The translations under genes and the position numbers were made by a program. Shown here one piece after another: positions 62,829-64,000 of a stretch of DNA of 64,000 nt. Numbering within the stretch: position 1 is the stretch's first letter; each line of letters opens with the position of its first letter. The notes beneath the pieces are model-generated. The model was not told the origin of the DNA and ran no database searches. It saw only the letters and a list, made by a program, of their open reading frames with translations. The stretch comes from Pithys albifrons albifrons (Eukaryota; Chordata; Aves; Passeriformes; Thamnophilidae), in contig NC_092463.1 in assembly GCF_047495875.1 (NCBI RefSeq), positions 22,185,224 through 22,249,223 of the forward strand, written 5' to 3'.

Positions 62829-64000
62829 CTGTAAACACAACAGGAACTAGTTAAAATTGTGTAAGAACTCCAGCGCTACTGACCCTTATTCCAGTCAGAG
62901 CTGATACTTAGAAAAATCACAAATGGTGGCATCTCTGGGTTAGAAAGTTCTAGTAACCCAAAATATTAGCCAATACTTTGAAAAGATATAGTTGTTTCCT
63001 TTCCACCAAAGTGTAAGGATTAGTATTTTGAGATTACAATATTTGAAGTCATCAGATCCTAACCATAAAGCATTCCTCTTCTTCCACAAAGTTCTGCTGT
63101 CTGTGCATGTAATTATTTTTTAAAATCAGTAATATCAATAAATGTACAGGGGGAGCAACTCTAGATATGCTTATCTTCCTCATATATTCCTCAGGTTCAT
63201 TCTGAGTTTTTAATAACTCCCTTGAGAAGTTAATAAGGAAACTCACTTGAAATATTTTACTACAATTTACATTAGTCTTATTCAAACACCTGGAAAACAA
63301 TTAGCAAAGTTTTCAGCAAAAAAAAAAGACCCTAATGAAGACTGAAGTCATGGGAGTGTTACCCTGGATTACTGATATAGTTCAAACACAGAAATCCACT
63401 TGAGGATATAAGAGAAGCATTCTCCTTGGAAAGAAAAAAAAAAAAAGACAACAAAACTCAACTCTCAACAGAGCACCAGGAGATTGAGACTGCTGTTTTT
63501 GATATTACTCAATGTCCCACTTACAGAAGTATAAGCAAAGTTAAAAATTAAACATATTGAACTGAAATAAACAGGACTAGTAAACTGTATTTGTCGAAAA
63601 CATGCCTACTGTGACTAAATCATAAGAGATCAAAATGTGTTCAGCTAACAAAGGATTATTTTTTAATACGCTATTGGCCTTTTGAAAAGAGTATAGCAGC
63701 TCAAAAGCAAGCTGAGTTTGCTTTTTCCTCAAGTATCACCAGCAGAAATATAGATTCAGCAGCCCATATGCTTTTTATTTTCCTTCAGTGGAGGTGGCAG
63801 AAAAATGAGTATTACGGGGGGAAAAAGGGAGGTGGGCAGATAAGAGAGGCATACAGCCCTCAGCACATTTCTTCCTCCTCTGTGCTAAGCTGTGAGGTTA
63901 ACAGGACAAAACATTAGTCTAACTACATCCAAATGACTTAAAATATTAATGTTGCACGCTATAAAAGTGTTTTTGCCTCAGCCACAGAGGGAAGTCAGTG
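62829..64000 (-). other. Intron upstream of the first visible neurexin exon (partial)
   Basis: This is transcribed as the 3' end of an intron whose upstream exon lies beyond the window. No frame here resembles the expected beginning of LNS5. It contains a 13-nt poly(A) run at about 63434-63446 and otherwise unique-looking AT-rich sequence. No transposon was recognised. Confidence 0.7.

Noticed and set aside
62829..64000. Search for the exon that begins LNS5
   Set aside because: None of the minus-strand frames (for example 63052-63300) resembles the expected sequence, so the exon is outside the window.
1..64000. CRISPR arrays, operons, prophage, rRNA or tRNA genes
   Set aside because: Repeats present are simple repeats or retroelements without regular spacers. 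Gene structure is eukaryotic. No tRNA cloverleaf or rRNA motif was recognised by eye, although a covariance-model scan was not possible.

Overview
The window is vertebrate nuclear DNA. It is AT-rich and CpG-poor, almost entirely intronic, and has no bacterial-type gene layout. Repeat content points to a bird: truncated CR1 LINE fragments, one ending in the usual CR1 ATTCTA-type tail, and solo endogenous-retrovirus LTRs. Two of the LTR types resemble families I know from songbird genomes, so a passerine is my best guess; that is inference from memory, not a database match.

The only protein-coding gene I can support is a neurexin on the minus strand. Three exons at 62638-62828, 61883-62056 and 46749-46868 have good splice sites and keep one open frame across all junctions. 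They encode the C-terminal part of the fifth LNS (laminin-G-like) domain and the complete third EGF-like repeat (EGF-C) of an alpha-neurexin. Paralogue-specific stretches fit NRXN3 better than NRXN1 or NRXN2. The gene enters from above 64000 and continues below position 1.

Layout in transcript order (high to low coordinates): 62829-64000 is the end of an upstream intron; 62057-62637 is a 581-bp intron with a small hairpin and a 176-bp A/C-only-like tract; 46869-61882 is a 15.0-kb intron with an LTR of about 0.73 kb and a decayed CR1 ORF1-like reading frame; 1-46748 is the start of the very long intron that separates EGF-C from the LNS6 exon. In mammals this intron also carries the beta-neurexin promoter and first exon. 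I saw no candidate beta exon or CpG island here.

In the long intron I recognise two CR1 pieces in opposite orientation (about 6550-7170 and 7741-8032), a solo LTR at 9038-9618, a short solo LTR at 16555-16772 inserted into a CR1 tail with a perfect 6-bp target duplication, a solo LTR at 22238-22856, and an old L3/CR1-like piece at about 27105-27535. Simple repeats and A/C-rich tracts are scattered throughout. I found no evidence of rRNA, tRNA, CRISPR, operons or a new multi-gene system. The many short open frames are chance frames or repeat shadows. The points most worth a second look are intron-level: near-perfect RNA hairpins, possible recursive splice sites, a strand-biased set of A/C tracts, and LTRs that could supply promoters or poly(A) signals inside a synaptic gene.
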